Positions 25,467 to 34,495 of a DNA stretch of 50,768 bases are shown here, in pieces. Source of the DNA: Geomicrobium sp. JCM 19038 (GTDB taxonomy: Bacteria > Bacillota > Bacilli > Bacillales > Marinococcaceae); the NCBI RefSeq assembly GCF_000698125.1, contig NZ_BAXA01000018.1:1-50768 (forward strand). Reading direction: 5' to 3'. The notes under the pieces are model-generated. The model saw only the letters and a list, made by a program, of their open reading frames with translations, did not search any database and had not been told where the DNA came from. Numbering within the stretch: position 1 is the stretch's first letter; every line of letters begins with the position of its first letter. Both the position numbers and the translations under genes were made by a program.

Positions 25467-26227
25467 TTTCTTTGAAGGCGTTTAATCCTTCTTTATGATC
25501 GCTTGTGTTACCAGCTTTAAGCTGAGCGCGTGCTTCATGATTCAAATACGTTTCATAGTCTTCTTGTAGTCCACCGAAGAGCAGCTCTTTCGTTAATCGA
25601 AGGGCCTCAGTAGGCATGGCCGCAATTGTCTTTGCAAATTGTTCAACGCCTTCTTGCCAATCATCGTGGATGTAGCGAGTGGCAAGATGTAGAGAAATTG
25701 CTTCTTCACCTGAGATTTTTTTCATTTAATGTAGCGATCTCAAATGCCTTCGCTGAACCGACAAGGCGTGGTAGGTCATACATCATCCCTGCATCCGGTA
25801 CTAAGCCGATGTTTGTAAATGCACTAATAAAAGTCGTGTTTGCATGAACGAGGCGATAGTCACAAGCGAGCGAAAGGCTCATACCTGCACCAGCAGCGGT
25901 ACCATTTACAGCAGCAATAAGTGGTGTCTTTGCCGCGCGCATGACTCGTAACAGCGGATGATAGTTGTTTTCTAGCAACTGATCGTATGTTTCTGCGGAT
26001 TTCATTGCTTTTAAATCCTGACCCGAGCAAAACGCTTTGCCAGCACCCGTAATCACAATCGCTCGAACTTGATCATTTCGATCAGAGTCTTCAATAATGC
26101 TTGTAAGCGATTGCAATAGACTTGGTGTGAATGCATTATAATAGGTAGGTCGTTGAAACGTGACGTAGCAGACGTTCTCTCGTAGTTGAACGAGAAGTTC
26201 GTCGGTCGTTTTCGTCTCGTTATTCAT
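25438..26227 (-). CDS. paaG: Enoyl-CoA hydratase/isomerase, PaaG-like, frame broken near 25722
   Basis: Crotonase-fold enzyme: 'AIVITGAGKAFCSGQDLKAM' and 'AAVNGTAAGAGMSLSLACDY' form the oxyanion hole, and 'GLVPDAGMMYDLPRLVG' carries the acidic residue. In phenylacetate breakdown PaaG isomerises the ring-1,2-epoxide to an oxepin. The second half is in another frame; a run of seven A at about 25722 should probably be six, giving 'LNEKISGEEAISL' and 262 residues. ATG 26227 overlaps the EthD-like stop and has GAGG six bases upstream. A generic enoyl-CoA hydratase is the alternative; the paa context favours PaaG. Confidence 0.85.
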
Positions 26228-26528
26228 CGACATCCTCGCCAATCATTAGCGTAACTAAAGATCCTGCAAAGTTCATTAAATCTTTTCCAGATGCTTTGCC
26301 TTCATCGCTTTTAAGTCCTGCTTTTAAGGCGTTATGAGATTCATAAACCATTTCACACATGAGGTAATAATCGCTTTCTTTTCCCATCGGTGTACCAACA
26401 AACTTCGTAACGTTCATTTCTTTTAATCCAGGAATTTTCTTCGTGATTGGCGCATGTGTGTTGAAGTAATGTTCATCAAATGCTGCTTTGTCTTCCGGTT
26501 GCTTATACAGTGCGATTAATTTAGCCAT
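26220..26528 (-). CDS. EthD-family small protein in the paa operon
   Basis: 102 residues of the dimeric alpha/beta barrel type: 'KLIALYKQPEDKAAFDEHYF', 'THAPITKKIPGLKEMNVTKF' and 'SDYYLMCEMVYES' are the strands and loop of the EthD domain. EthD-like proteins accompany oxidative ring-cleavage gene sets, with unclear roles. Here it sits where paaD is found in Escherichia, between paaC and paaG. No DUF59 (PaaD) or ferredoxin reductase (PaaE) gene is present in this window. ATG 26528 follows a GAGG ribosome site. Confidence 0.85.
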   Translation of the reverse strand: MAKLIALYKQPEDKAAFDEHYFNTHAPITKKIPGLKEMNVTKFVGTPMGKESDYYLMCEMVYESHNALKAGLKSDEGKASGKDLMNFAGSLVTLMIGEDVDE

Positions 26529-26559
26529 TGTAATTCCTCATTTCTATAAATTAATTTCA

Positions 26560-27335
26560 TTACCATTGAGCGACTGGATCGGTTCGATAGACTTCTGATA
26601 ATGTTGTCAGAGCATCATCCAAATCTTTCGTATGCTCTCCGTTTCGACCATTCTTTACTTGTTCTAATGGGCGTGTTGGAAGATCCTTCACTTTGGATTG
26701 TAGCTCGGATAACCATTGTTGCTTTAGCTCATTTGGATCGTTTATATAGCCTTCGATTAGAAGAGTTTGTTCGTATTGACCAAAGTCAACTAAGTCCAAA
26801 CTCAGCGACCAAGCTTCTTCAATTCTCGTGCGTATTTTTTCTTTGGCAGTCGGAGAACTTTGTTGCAATTGCTTCATCCACTCTTCCCAATAAGCGAGAT
26901 GATACCGCTGCTCAGGTAAAATACGTTTAGCACAGGTGGCGAGCGGCTCATAAGAAGAGTTGGTGAATGAGATGAGCTTCACTCGTTTATACGTCTCATA
27001 AAAATAACCGCGTACGACGCAAGCGCCCAATCAAAGTAAGGATCTTCGTCGTACTGACCGTCGCCATTTCGCTTTTCAAGGTAAACGGCATTGCGTCGTT
27101 TAACAGAAGGCCTCTCGTGAGCAAGCACGTCTACGTCACCTTCACCAAGATCTTGAAGAAGGTGATAAAAGTAAACCGCATGCCCCATCGTATTCTGCGT
27201 AATTGATGAGAAGGCTACATCCGCCTCGATGTGGGGAGCAAGACCTAACCACTCAGAACCTCGAAATGAAACGAGCAGGTCATCATCTGCACATTGATAT
27301 AGCAAATCAATGAGTGCCTCATTACGTTTATCCAC
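26560..27335 (-). CDS. paaC: Phenylacetyl-CoA epoxidase structural subunit, frame broken near 27010
   Basis: PaaC is the non-catalytic ferritin-like subunit that pairs with PaaA. The frame begins at GTG 27335, overlapping the paaB stop, with 'KRNEALIDLLYQCADDDLLV' and 'FRGSEWLGLAPHIEADVAFS', then 'IEADVAFSSITQNTMGHAVY'. After the shift the other frame supplies 'RGYFYETYKRVKLISF' and 'LPEQRYHLAYWEEWMKQL'. One missing G in GCGTCG near 27010 accounts for it; correcting it gives 258 residues, normal for PaaC. Confidence 0.9.
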
Positions 27336-27684
27336 GATTCTTTTTAACCTCCTTCCAAGACATAATCTCTTGTTCATCAAGCATTCCTTGCTCTTTGTCT
27401 TGCCATTTTTTTCGTAAATAGCCGTATGCTTTCGTCGTACGGTAATTCTTATTGTCTATACGTTGGGTAAGGGCTTCGCGCTCTTCGTCAGTCATGTGAC
27501 GAATGGAAGAAGAAGGAACGACCCATATATCCATGACTTCTTCACGCCTCATAAAATTCTCTTGAGCGAGAATCATTGCCATCTCTTCATTAGGGGCTAG
27601 TAGACTAAACTGATGCATCAACCCGCTTCTCGGATTTTTGCGACTGAAAACTTCGAATTCTTGATAGAAATCTTGTTCACTCAT
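27328..27684 (-). CDS. paaB: Phenylacetyl-CoA epoxidase subunit PaaB
   Basis: 118 residues with an intact frame: 'QEFEVFSRKNPRSGLMHQFS', 'MAMILAQENFMRREEVMDIW' and 'VVPSSSIRHM' are the conserved segments of PaaB, the small subunit that bridges PaaAC dimers. Start ATG 27684 overlaps the paaA stop by 4 bases and the end overlaps paaC by 8 bases, so paaABC are translationally coupled. Confidence 0.92.
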   Translation of the reverse strand: MSEQDFYQEFEVFSRKNPRSGLMHQFSLLAPNEEMAMILAQENFMRREEVMDIWVVPSSSIRHMTDEEREALTQRIDNKNYRTTKAYGYLRKKWQDKEQGMLDEQEIMSWKEVKKNRG

Positions 27685-28663
27685 GGACGATCACCTCCAG
27701 CAACGGCTAAAGCTTCTCGCACCCAGCTATTGTTCGAATAGGCAATCTCACGCACTTTTAGTCGTTCTTTTGAGCGTGGTCCTTTGTTTTGGATGATTTG
27801 TTTAAATTCATTCCAATCCGGTTGTTGGTAAATCCACTTTTCTTGGACGTCGTCATAGTGCATCGTTTCATCAGGGACGGTGAGTCCGAGTGAAAATACG
27901 CGCGGCATGTACTTATCTAAAAAGGCTTGTCGAAGCTCTTCGTTCGTACTTTTACGAATGTTGTATTTGATTGTAATCTCTTGTTTTGATGAGCCGGTCG
28001 TTTCTGCACTTGCAGGTCCGAAAAACATGAGCAGTGATGGCCACCAACGATTGAGCGAATCTTGCAAAATCGTTCGTTGGTCTTCTGTGCCTTCCGCAAG
28101 TGCCATAATGATGGATTCCCCGTGTTGAGCATGAAACACTTCTTCCTTACAAATGCGCTGCAATGCACGTTGATAAGGACCGTAAGATGCATCAAGCATG
28201 TTCGTTTGGGAAATAATCGCTGCACCGTCAACGAGCCAACCGACCATTCCTGCATCAGCCCACGTTTTCGTTGGCATATGGAACACATTATGAAACTTTA
28301 ATCGTCCAGATAATAAATCTTCCATTAAATGTTGGCGGTTTCTTCCGTAAGGCTTCATGAGATCCTCAGTCACTCTTAGAAGTAACTGCCCATGGCCCAT
28401 TTCATCTTGAACTTTCGCCATAATGGCAAGTTTACGTTCTAAAGATGGGGCTTTTGGTACCCATTCTTTCTCTGGGAGCGCTCCCATAACTTCGCTGATG
28501 CCATGCATTGAAATCAATTTAATTAACGTGTCGCGATACTCAGCAGGCATCCAGTCATTCGCTTCAATCTTATCGCCGTACTCAATTCGTTGCATAAAAT
28601 TCTCGTAAAGAATCGGATCTTCATTCGTGTTGGACCCCTTTTGGTGCTCTAAATAGTGTACAT
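27681..28663 (-). CDS. paaA: Phenylacetyl-CoA epoxidase catalytic subunit, N-terminus reconstructed
   Basis: Catalytic di-iron subunit that forms the ring-1,2-epoxide of phenylacetyl-CoA. The ferritin-like iron ligands lie in 'MAKVQDEMGHGQLL' (E-x-x-H) and 'ICKEEVFHAQHGE' (E-x-x-H). The first ATG in the main frame is at 28595, but it lacks a ribosome site and the frame continues upstream with 'EDPILYENFMQRIEYGDKI'. ATG 28663, seven bases after AGGAGGA, opens 'MYTI'; one missing T at about 28652 joins it to the main frame and gives 327 residues. First gene of the operon, directly behind the putative PaaX operator. Confidence 0.9.
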
Positions 28664-28676
28664 GAAGCGATCCTCC

Positions 28677-28718
28677 TATATAACGTCTTTATAACGTCAT
28701 CTTATCATACGTTATATA
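28677..28718. promoter_or_regulatory. Putative PaaX operator at the paaA promoter
   Basis: TATATAACGT (28677-28686) and ACGTTATATA (28709-28718) are perfect inverted copies, with a further direct copy ATAACGT at 28691-28697. The block lies immediately upstream of the paaA ribosome site. PaaX family repressors bind inverted repeats and are released by phenylacetyl-CoA; paaX lies 3 kb away. The assignment is inference from symmetry and position. Confidence 0.6.
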
Positions 28719-28964
28719 AAAATCAATAATAAAAGTTTAGAAAATTAATACTTTTTAATTAAAAACTTAATAATCGTTATTGACACACCCAGTTTTACCA
28801 TGTAACTTATTCATAAATCGTAGTCAAAAATTCCTCATAGATTATAGAATTTAGCCGTTTAAAGGATTAAAATTGCTGCTGAATTATGTCATACTATGTT
28901 TAAGAAACGTAGCAAAGATTTCTATCGCTACTTTTCATAATATTGTAAATAAGGGGGATTTAAA
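28719..28964. promoter_or_regulatory. Divergent promoter region of paaA and the ABC transporter
   Basis: A very AT-rich stretch. Two weak plus-strand promoter candidates are TTGACA (28780-28785) with TAACTT 17 bases on, and TTGCTG (28873-28878) with TATGTT (28895-28900) 16 bases on; the second is nearer the ABC start. The ribosome site is AAGGGGG before TTG 28965. No gene or strong hairpin seen. Confidence 0.4.
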
Positions 28965-30030
28965 TTGAAAAAATGGATGATTGGTTCTGGTACATTGATG
29001 TTTGCGGCAACGATGCTCGTAGCATGTGGAGACACAGAAGAGGAAGCTCCTGCAGAGCCGACAGAAACAGAAACAGAAACTGAGGATGAAGAAGTTGCTG
29101 AAGACGACGGAGAAGATGAGCCTGCTGCAGCTAGTGAAGGAGAGAGCTTCGACATTGGCGTCGTTCAATACGCTGATCATCCATCGTTAGATGCGGCGAC
29201 AGAAGGTTTAAAGACGCATTGGCAGAAGCAGGTTTAGACATTACTTATGATGATCAAAACCCTAACGGGGACATGAATGTGTTGCAAACAATTGCAGATA
29301 CATTCGTTGGAAATGACGTTGATTTAATTTTTGCAAATGCTACACCCGCGGCGCAAATTATGACAACATCAACTTCTGAAATTCCAATTTTATTTACGTC
29401 TGTAACTGACCCAGAAGGGCTCAACTTGTGGATACATTAGAAGCGCCAGGTGGAAACGTTACGGGTACGATGGACCTTCATCCAGATGCCATTTCACAAA
29501 CGGTTGAGTTGATGTCAGAACAATTCGACATTGAAACGTTCGGTATGGTATATAACGCAGGTGAACAAAACTCTGAGTACCAAGTGAGTATCGCTCAAGA
29601 AACCGCTGACGAGTTAGGAATATCAGTAGAAACAGCAACGGTTCAAACGTCTGCTGACGTACAAAGTGCAACGGAAAGTTTAATCGGATCAATTGATGCG
29701 ATTTACATCGTAACTGATAATGAAGTCGTTTCTGGACTTGACGCAGTAATTGGTGTTGCAGAACGAGAAAGTCTACCTTTATTTGTCGGTGAGCTAGATT
29801 CAGTTGCAGCCGGTGGTCTTGCTGGATTCGGGTTCTCTTATTACGACATCGGTTACAAAACAGGTGAGATGGCTGCAGACGTTCTCGTAAATGGTGCAGA
29901 TCCTGCGACATTGTCTGTAGAATTCCCGCCAGAATTGGAACTCATATTTAATGAGGGTGCAGCAGAACGTATGGGGCTTGATTGGGACGAAGAATGGGAT
30001 TCAATTGCTGATAACGTAATTAACGAATAA
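28965..30030 (+). CDS. ABC transporter substrate-binding lipoprotein (TrpX-like), two frame breaks
   Basis: Lipoprotein signal peptide 'MKKWMIGSGTLMFAATMLVA' with the lipobox Cys at residue 21 (V-A-C-G), then a long acidic linker rich in E, T, D and A (about 24-60), and a periplasmic-binding domain (COG2984 type) beginning 'FDIGVVQYADHPSLDAATEG'. Two one-base gaps, in GTTTAAAGACG near 29211 and GGGCTC near 29417, break the frame; filling them gives 355 residues. The acidic linker suits an alkaliphile or halophile. Homologues are predicted to bind tryptophan, tyrosine or other aromatic amino acids. Location beside paa genes hints at an aromatic substrate. Confidence 0.85.
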
Positions 30031-30049
30031 GTTAGGTAGGTGAAGTCGA

Positions 30050-31066
30050 ATGTTCACCGCCCTTTTCGGCTCAGTTGAACTTGGACTCATATACGGAATT
30101 ATGGCACTAGGAGTTTATTTATCGTTTCGAGTTTTGAACTTCCCCGATTTAACAGTGGATGGAAGTTTTGTTACAGGTGGGGCTGTAGCCGCCATTATGA
30201 TTGTAAGTGGCTACTCACCAATTCTTGCCACATTAGCAGCAGTTGGTGCAGGTTTTATTGCCGGTTCAATTACGGGAACGTTACATGCAAAAGGAAAGAT
30301 TAACCCTTTACTATCCGGGATATTAATGATGATCGCGCTATACTCGATTAACTTAAGAATTATGGGGAATAGCCCGAACATCCCGCTCATGCGTGAAGAT
30401 ACGATTATGACGATGTTTCAAAGTTTTTGGGCGACATTACCGTTTGATGGTTGGATGACGAGTTTGTTTACGACATTAAATCTACCATTTACACCTTCAA
30501 CATGGGGTATTTTATTGTTTGCCATTATGATTGTCATTGTCGTAAAGCTATTTACCGATTTCTTCTTAAGTACAGAAGTTGGTCTTGCGATTCGTGCAAC
30601 TGGGGATAATCCACGTATGATTAGCAGTTTATCTGCGAATACGGATCGTCTTAAGATTTTAGGTCTCGGTATTTCCAATGCTTTTGTAGCCTTATCCGGT
30701 GCGATTGTCACACAATATAGTAGTTTCGTCGATGTGAATATGGGGATCGGAATGATTATTATTGGTCTTGCTTCCGTTATTATCGGTGAAGCGATCTTTG
30801 GAAAAGGGTCGATTTTCAAAATTACGATTGCTGTTATTGTTGGGGCAGTCATCTATCGAATGGTCGTCGCACTTGCACTACGCGTAGGGTTTCTTGAGAC
30901 GGGTGACATGAAGCTCATAACGGCCATTATCGTCATAGGCGCACTTGTCGTACCGAGGCTACTTGAGAATGGCAAAGAGCGAAGGCGTAAATACCGCAAA
31001 GCTCGTAAGATAAAAGAGCAATATGGGGGGGAGAAATCCGTTGCTGCAACTAAGTCAGATCTTTAA
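30050..31066 (+). CDS. ABC transporter permease (TrpY-like)
   Basis: 338 residues with about eight membrane helices and 'LPVDGSFVTGGAVAAIMI'-like opening ('FPDLTVDGSFVTGGAV'), 'INPLLSGILMMIALYSINLR' and 'GLAIRATGDNPRMISSLSAN', the cytoplasmic coupling loop of COG4120/branched-chain-type permeases. Frame intact. ATG 30050 follows AGGTGAAG. It overlaps the ATPase gene by 26 bases, so the three ABC genes form one operon. Confidence 0.88.
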   Translation: MFTALFGSVELGLIYGIMALGVYLSFRVLNFPDLTVDGSFVTGGAVAAIMIVSGYSPILATLAAVGAGFIAGSITGTLHAKGKINPLLSGILMMIALYSINLRIMGNSPNIPLMREDTIMTMFQSFWATLPFDGWMTSLFTTLNLPFTPSTWGILLFAIMIVIVVKLFTDFFLSTEVGLAIRATGDNPRMISSLSANTDRLKILGLGISNAFVALSGAIVTQYSSFVDVNMGIGMIIIGLASVIIGEAIFGKGSIFKITIAVIVGAVIYRMVVALALRVGFLETGDMKLITAIIVIGALVVPRLLENGKERRRKYRKARKIKEQYGGEKSVAATKSDL

Positions 31067-31841
31067 AGTGTTTAATGAAGGTACGACCGATGAAAAGGCA
31101 GCACTAGAAAACGTCTATTTAGATTTAAAAGACGGTGACTTTGTGACTGTTATTGGTAGTAACGGTGCCGGTAAATCAACGCTTATGAACTTAATCGCAG
31201 GTAATCTAACCCCTGATGTTGGGAAGATATTAATCGATACAAAAGACGTAACAAGGTTAAAAGAACACGAGCGCTCCAAGCTCATCGGCCGTGTCTTCCA
31301 AGATCCAATGGCAGGGACAGCACCTTCAATGACGATTGAAGAGAACATGGCAATGGCTTATAGCCGAACGAGAAAACGTTCGTTTTTCGCAAAAGGCGTC
31401 ACAAAAAGTCGAAAGACGTTTTTCAAAGAACAACTAGAATCGCTTGGTCTTGGGCTAGAAGATCGATTAAATGCAAAGGTTGGTTTTTTGTCAGGTGGTG
31501 AACGCCAAGCACTTTCGCTACTTATGGCAACGTTTACCGATCCGTCTATACTTCTATTAGATGAGCATACAGCTGCACTTGACCCTTCGCGAGCAGAGCT
31601 CATTACAGACAAGACGAAAGAAATCGTAAGCAAAAATGAGTTAACAACACTTATGGTTACGCACAACATGCAACAAGCACTAGACTTAGGCAACCGCTTA
31701 ATTATGATGGATAAAGGCCAAATTATATTTGAAGCAGAAGGTGAAGAAAAACAGCGATTAACGGTTGAGCGTTTGCTAGAAGAATTCCAAAAAATTCAAG
31801 GCAATCAACTGGCAAATGATCGTGCAATTCTTAGTCATTAA
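31041..31841 (+). CDS. ABC transporter ATP-binding protein (TrpZ-like)
   Basis: 266 residues from TTG 31041, which follows GGGGGGAG; ATG 31023 would place the ribosome site inside the coding region. Walker A 'GSNGAGKSTLMNLIAG', Q-loop 'GRVFQDPMAGTA', signature 'LSGGERQALSL', Walker B 'ILLLDEHTAALDP' and switch His in 'LMVTHNMQQA' are all present. COG1101-type ATPase that partners the COG4120 permease. Intact frame. Followed by a hairpin at 31850-31886. Confidence 0.9.
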   Translation: MLQLSQIFKVFNEGTTDEKAALENVYLDLKDGDFVTVIGSNGAGKSTLMNLIAGNLTPDVGKILIDTKDVTRLKEHERSKLIGRVFQDPMAGTAPSMTIEENMAMAYSRTRKRSFFAKGVTKSRKTFFKEQLESLGLGLEDRLNAKVGFLSGGERQALSLLMATFTDPSILLLDEHTAALDPSRAELITDKTKEIVSKNELTTLMVTHNMQQALDLGNRLIMMDKGQIIFEAEGEEKQRLTVERLLEEFQKIQGNQLANDRAILSH

Positions 31842-31849
31842 AAAAATGG

Positions 31850-31886
31850 GGTGATCGGAAGTTTATTTTCCGATCATTCCCTGTTT
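31850..31886 (+). terminator. Rho-independent terminator of the ABC operon
   Basis: TGATCGGAA and TTCCGATCA pair around a 7-base loop, with CTGTTTTTG downstream. A putative extended -10 TGCTATAAT (31898-31906) for paaX follows at once. Confidence 0.6.
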
Positions 31887-31948
31887 TTGGACGGTTCTGC
31901 TATAATGAACGCTGTAGCGGGCTCTAGTAAAGAAAGGATCGGAGTTTC

Positions 31949-32803
31949 TTGACGAAAAAATTAAATACGAGATCGATGATCTTTACGATTTATGGAGATT
32001 ATATTCAACATTATGGAAGTAAAGTGTGGATTGGTACGCTAATACGATTGCTCGAGGAGTTTGGTCACAATGCACAAGCAGTACGAGCTGCCATGTCAAG
32101 AATGCAAAAGCAAGGATGGGTCCAAGCTGAAAAGCAAGGAAATCGAAGCTACTATTCACTAACCACCCAAGGTACGAGACGAATGAAAGAAGCAGGTAAA
32201 AGAATTTTTAAGCAACACGAAGAAGATTGGGATGGGAAGTGGCGCATGCTCATCTATTCCATACCTGAAAGTAAACGAAAGTTACGAGATGAACTGCGAA
32301 AGGAACTATCGTGGAGTGGGTTTGGTTCACTCACACACAGTTGTTGGATTACCCCTCATCCTCTAGAAGATGAAGTTGAACAATTGAAAGAACGTTATGA
32401 AATTGAGCAATACATCCATTTCTTTGTTTCCGATTATGAGCAAACAGAAAAACAAAAAGAACTCGTTACACAATGTTGGGATATCGAAGAAATTAATGAG
32501 AAATATCGTCAGTTTATTGATGCGTATAGCAAGAGATTCATTATTACGAGAAATCAAATAGAGCGAGGACAAATGGACTTGGGTGCTTGTTTCGTAGAAC
32601 GAACAGAACTTGTTCATGAGTACCGGAAGTTTCTATTCGTAGACCCGAGCTTACCAGAAGAGTTGTTGCCAAACGATTGGTTAGGTGGTCACGCAGCCGT
32701 CTTATTTGCCGATTATTACAATGTTTTAACTAAACCTGCGACTGAATTTTTTGAAACGATCTTCTCTGAAGGAAATGACGAAGCGTTGCTTGTGCACGTG
32801 TGA
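31949..32803 (+). CDS. paaX: PaaX-family phenylacetate repressor
   Basis: 284 residues, the usual length. The N-terminal winged helix ('SMIFTIYGDYIQHYGSKVWI', 'IRLLEEFGHNAQAVRAAMSR') and the PaaX-like C-terminal domain ('WDGKWRMLIYSIPESKRKLR', 'GFGSLTHSCWI') match the family, which represses paa genes until phenylacetyl-CoA binds. Start at TTG 31949. It precedes the PaaI-like gene by 14 bases. The only paa regulator here, and the likely reader of the site at 28677-28718. Confidence 0.9.
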   Translation: MTKKLNTRSMIFTIYGDYIQHYGSKVWIGTLIRLLEEFGHNAQAVRAAMSRMQKQGWVQAEKQGNRSYYSLTTQGTRRMKEAGKRIFKQHEEDWDGKWRMLIYSIPESKRKLRDELRKELSWSGFGSLTHSCWITPHPLEDEVEQLKERYEIEQYIHFFVSDYEQTEKQKELVTQCWDIEEINEKYRQFIDAYSKRFIITRNQIERGQMDLGACFVERTELVHEYRKFLFVDPSLPEELLPNDWLGGHAAVLFADYYNVLTKPATEFFETIFSEGNDEALLVHV

Positions 32804-32817
32804 TAGGAGAGATGACG

Positions 32818-33231
32818 ATGAAGCGGTTTGAAATTCGTGATTTTTTACGTGTTGCTAACGGCGAGATTGAGCCACCTCCGTGCGATACGATGATGAACAT
32901 TCGTGTTACAGCAGCAAGCGAAGGTGAATCAACTGGAACTTGGACGGTGGACGATTCGTTTATTAATGGAAACGGTGTCGTGATGGGAGGCTTTTTATCA
33001 TCAGCGGCAGATATTATGATGGCGTACGCAATTGCTTCAAAGCTCGAAGATCATCAAGGGTTTGCTTCAATTAACTTAGATACAACATTTCATCGGCCGG
33101 TTACCGAAGGAGTTGTAACGGTTCATGCGAGAGTAGACCGCTTAGGTAAACGAGTCGCTTATGTCATCGCAGAGCTTTATCAACACGACAAAAAAGCAGC
33201 TACATGCCAGTCCTCAATCTTTATTACGTAA
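32818..33231 (+). CDS. paaI: PaaI-type hotdog thioesterase
   Basis: 137-residue hotdog-fold protein from ATG 32818, eight bases after AGGAG. 'GNGVVMGGFLSSAADIMMAY' is the substrate-binding helix of the PaaI/acyl-CoA thioesterase group, where an Asp or Glu (here D in SAAD) acts as base, and 'INLDTTFHRPVTEGVVTVHA' is the second core strand pair. PaaI releases CoA from stalled hydroxyphenylacetyl-CoA intermediates. Assignment to PaaI rather than another 4HBT thioesterase rests on position in the paa unit. Confidence 0.75.
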   Translation: MKRFEIRDFLRVANGEIEPPPCDTMMNIRVTAASEGESTGTWTVDDSFINGNGVVMGGFLSSAADIMMAYAIASKLEDHQGFASINLDTTFHRPVTEGVVTVHARVDRLGKRVAYVIAELYQHDKKAATCQSSIFIT

Positions 33232-33266
33232 AAAAGCTTGCCCATCAATGATGAGCAAGCTTTTTA
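33229..33266. terminator. Bidirectional terminator
   Basis: AAAAAGCTTGC and GCAAGCTTTTT form an 11-bp stem with a 13-base loop between paaI (plus) and the E2 gene (minus), overlapping the E2 stop codon. Confidence 0.9.
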
Positions 33267-34484
33267 TTTGAGAGCTACGAGTAAGTGCATAGGATGTTCT
33301 AACAATTCCTTTACACGGTTCGTGAAAGAGACAGCATGAAAGCCATCTGCAACCCGATGATCAAAGGAAAAGGAGACATTAAGTAGTGAGCGAATAACAA
33401 TTTCTTTGTCTCGAACGACAGGAGTATCTTCAATTTTATGGAAGGATAGAATTCCTGTCTCGGGATAATTAATAATAGGTGTTGCATAAACGCCACCGAT
33501 CGGTCCGACGTTACTCATCGTAAAGGTACCGCCTTGCAAGTCTTTCAACTCACACGTGTTTGTTTGCGCTTTTTTTGTTAACTGTTTGAATTGGTTGTGA
33601 ATCTCTTGGATGCTAAGTGCATCAACATCTTTAACAACCGGCACAATCAGCCCTTCCTCAGCGTGTGTTGCCATCCCGATGTTAACCGTGTCTTGAAAGA
33701 CAATTTCTCCGCGCTCTTCATCGAGCTTACTGTTGAAGATGGGGAAGTCATGCAATGAGATTGCGATTGCCTTTATGAAGACAGCGGATAAGGATAAGCT
33801 TGCGCCAGATTGATGGCTATAAGATTCTTTTAACGACAACAACTCGGTCACATCAATTCGTTCGAAGTGAGTGACGTGCGGGATTGCTTTGACTGATTGC
33901 GTCATTTTTGCGCCAATCTGTTTTCTTCGACCTTTATACGGTATGGACGTTCGTACGGGGGCGCTTTCGCGCAAAGTCGTCTCCTCGATTGCTGTTGTAG
34001 CGGTAACTTCGTCTTCAGGTCTCGTAGGCTGTTCTATATGACGCCGTATGTCTTCAATCGTAATTCGATTGTTTTTTCCAGTGCCTGTCACTGTTTCAAT
34101 GGCAATCCCATACGTACGTGCGAGTTTTCGAGTGAATGGAGCAGCTTTTACATTTTGCAAACGAAACAATCGAGTGGCAGGTAGTTCAGTCTGGCTTTCT
34201 GCTGTTGCCTTTTCGGTTGTCTTCGTAGTGAGCGTTTCTTGCTCTTGATTTTGACTCGCTATTTTTACCATCACTTCGCCTAGAGAGACAACGTCTCCTT
34301 CGGAAACGACAATATCTTTAATCGTTCCAGCAACGGGTGATGGTAAGTCGGCAGTTACTTTATCAGTTTGCACAGCAATAACAGGTTGGTCCACAGTCAC
34401 AACATCGCCAACCCCTACATATAGGGTATCGACCGTTCCTTCATGAATGCCTTCTCCTAAATCGGTCAATTTCATCTCAAACAT
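33264..34484 (-). CDS. Dihydrolipoamide acyltransferase (E2) of a 2-oxoacid dehydrogenase
   Basis: 406 residues. An N-terminal lipoyl domain (2-77) has the lipoylated Lys in 'VQTDKVTADLPSPV'; a peripheral subunit-binding domain at about 115-148 ('APFTRKLARTYGIAIETVTG'); and a catalytic domain from 175 with the His-Asp motif 'FDHRVADGFHAVSF'. One lipoyl domain is usual for BkdB-type E2, while the E1 genes resemble pyruvate-type. ATG 34484 follows GGAGG. Last gene of the E1alpha-E1beta-E2 operon; no E3 is present here. Confidence 0.9.
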   Translation of the reverse strand: MFEMKLTDLGEGIHEGTVDTLYVGVGDVVTVDQPVIAVQTDKVTADLPSPVAGTIKDIVVSEGDVVSLGEVMVKIASQNQEQETLTTKTTEKATAESQTELPATRLFRLQNVKAAPFTRKLARTYGIAIETVTGTGKNNRITIEDIRRHIEQPTRPEDEVTATTAIEETTLRESAPVRTSIPYKGRRKQIGAKMTQSVKAIPHVTHFERIDVTELLSLKESYSHQSGASLSLSAVFIKAIAISLHDFPIFNSKLDEERGEIVFQDTVNIGMATHAEEGLIVPVVKDVDALSIQEIHNQFKQLTKKAQTNTCELKDLQGGTFTMSNVGPIGGVYATPIINYPETGILSFHKIEDTPVVRDKEIVIRSLLNVSFSFDHRVADGFHAVSFTNRVKELLEHPMHLLVALK

Positions 34485-34495
34485 ATATGAGCCTC

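Noticed and set aside
29040-29110. Low-complexity E/T/D-rich stretch in the ABC lipoprotein as a microsatellite
   Set aside because: It is a normal acidic linker after a lipoprotein Cys; the codons vary, so it is not a slippage-prone perfect repeat.
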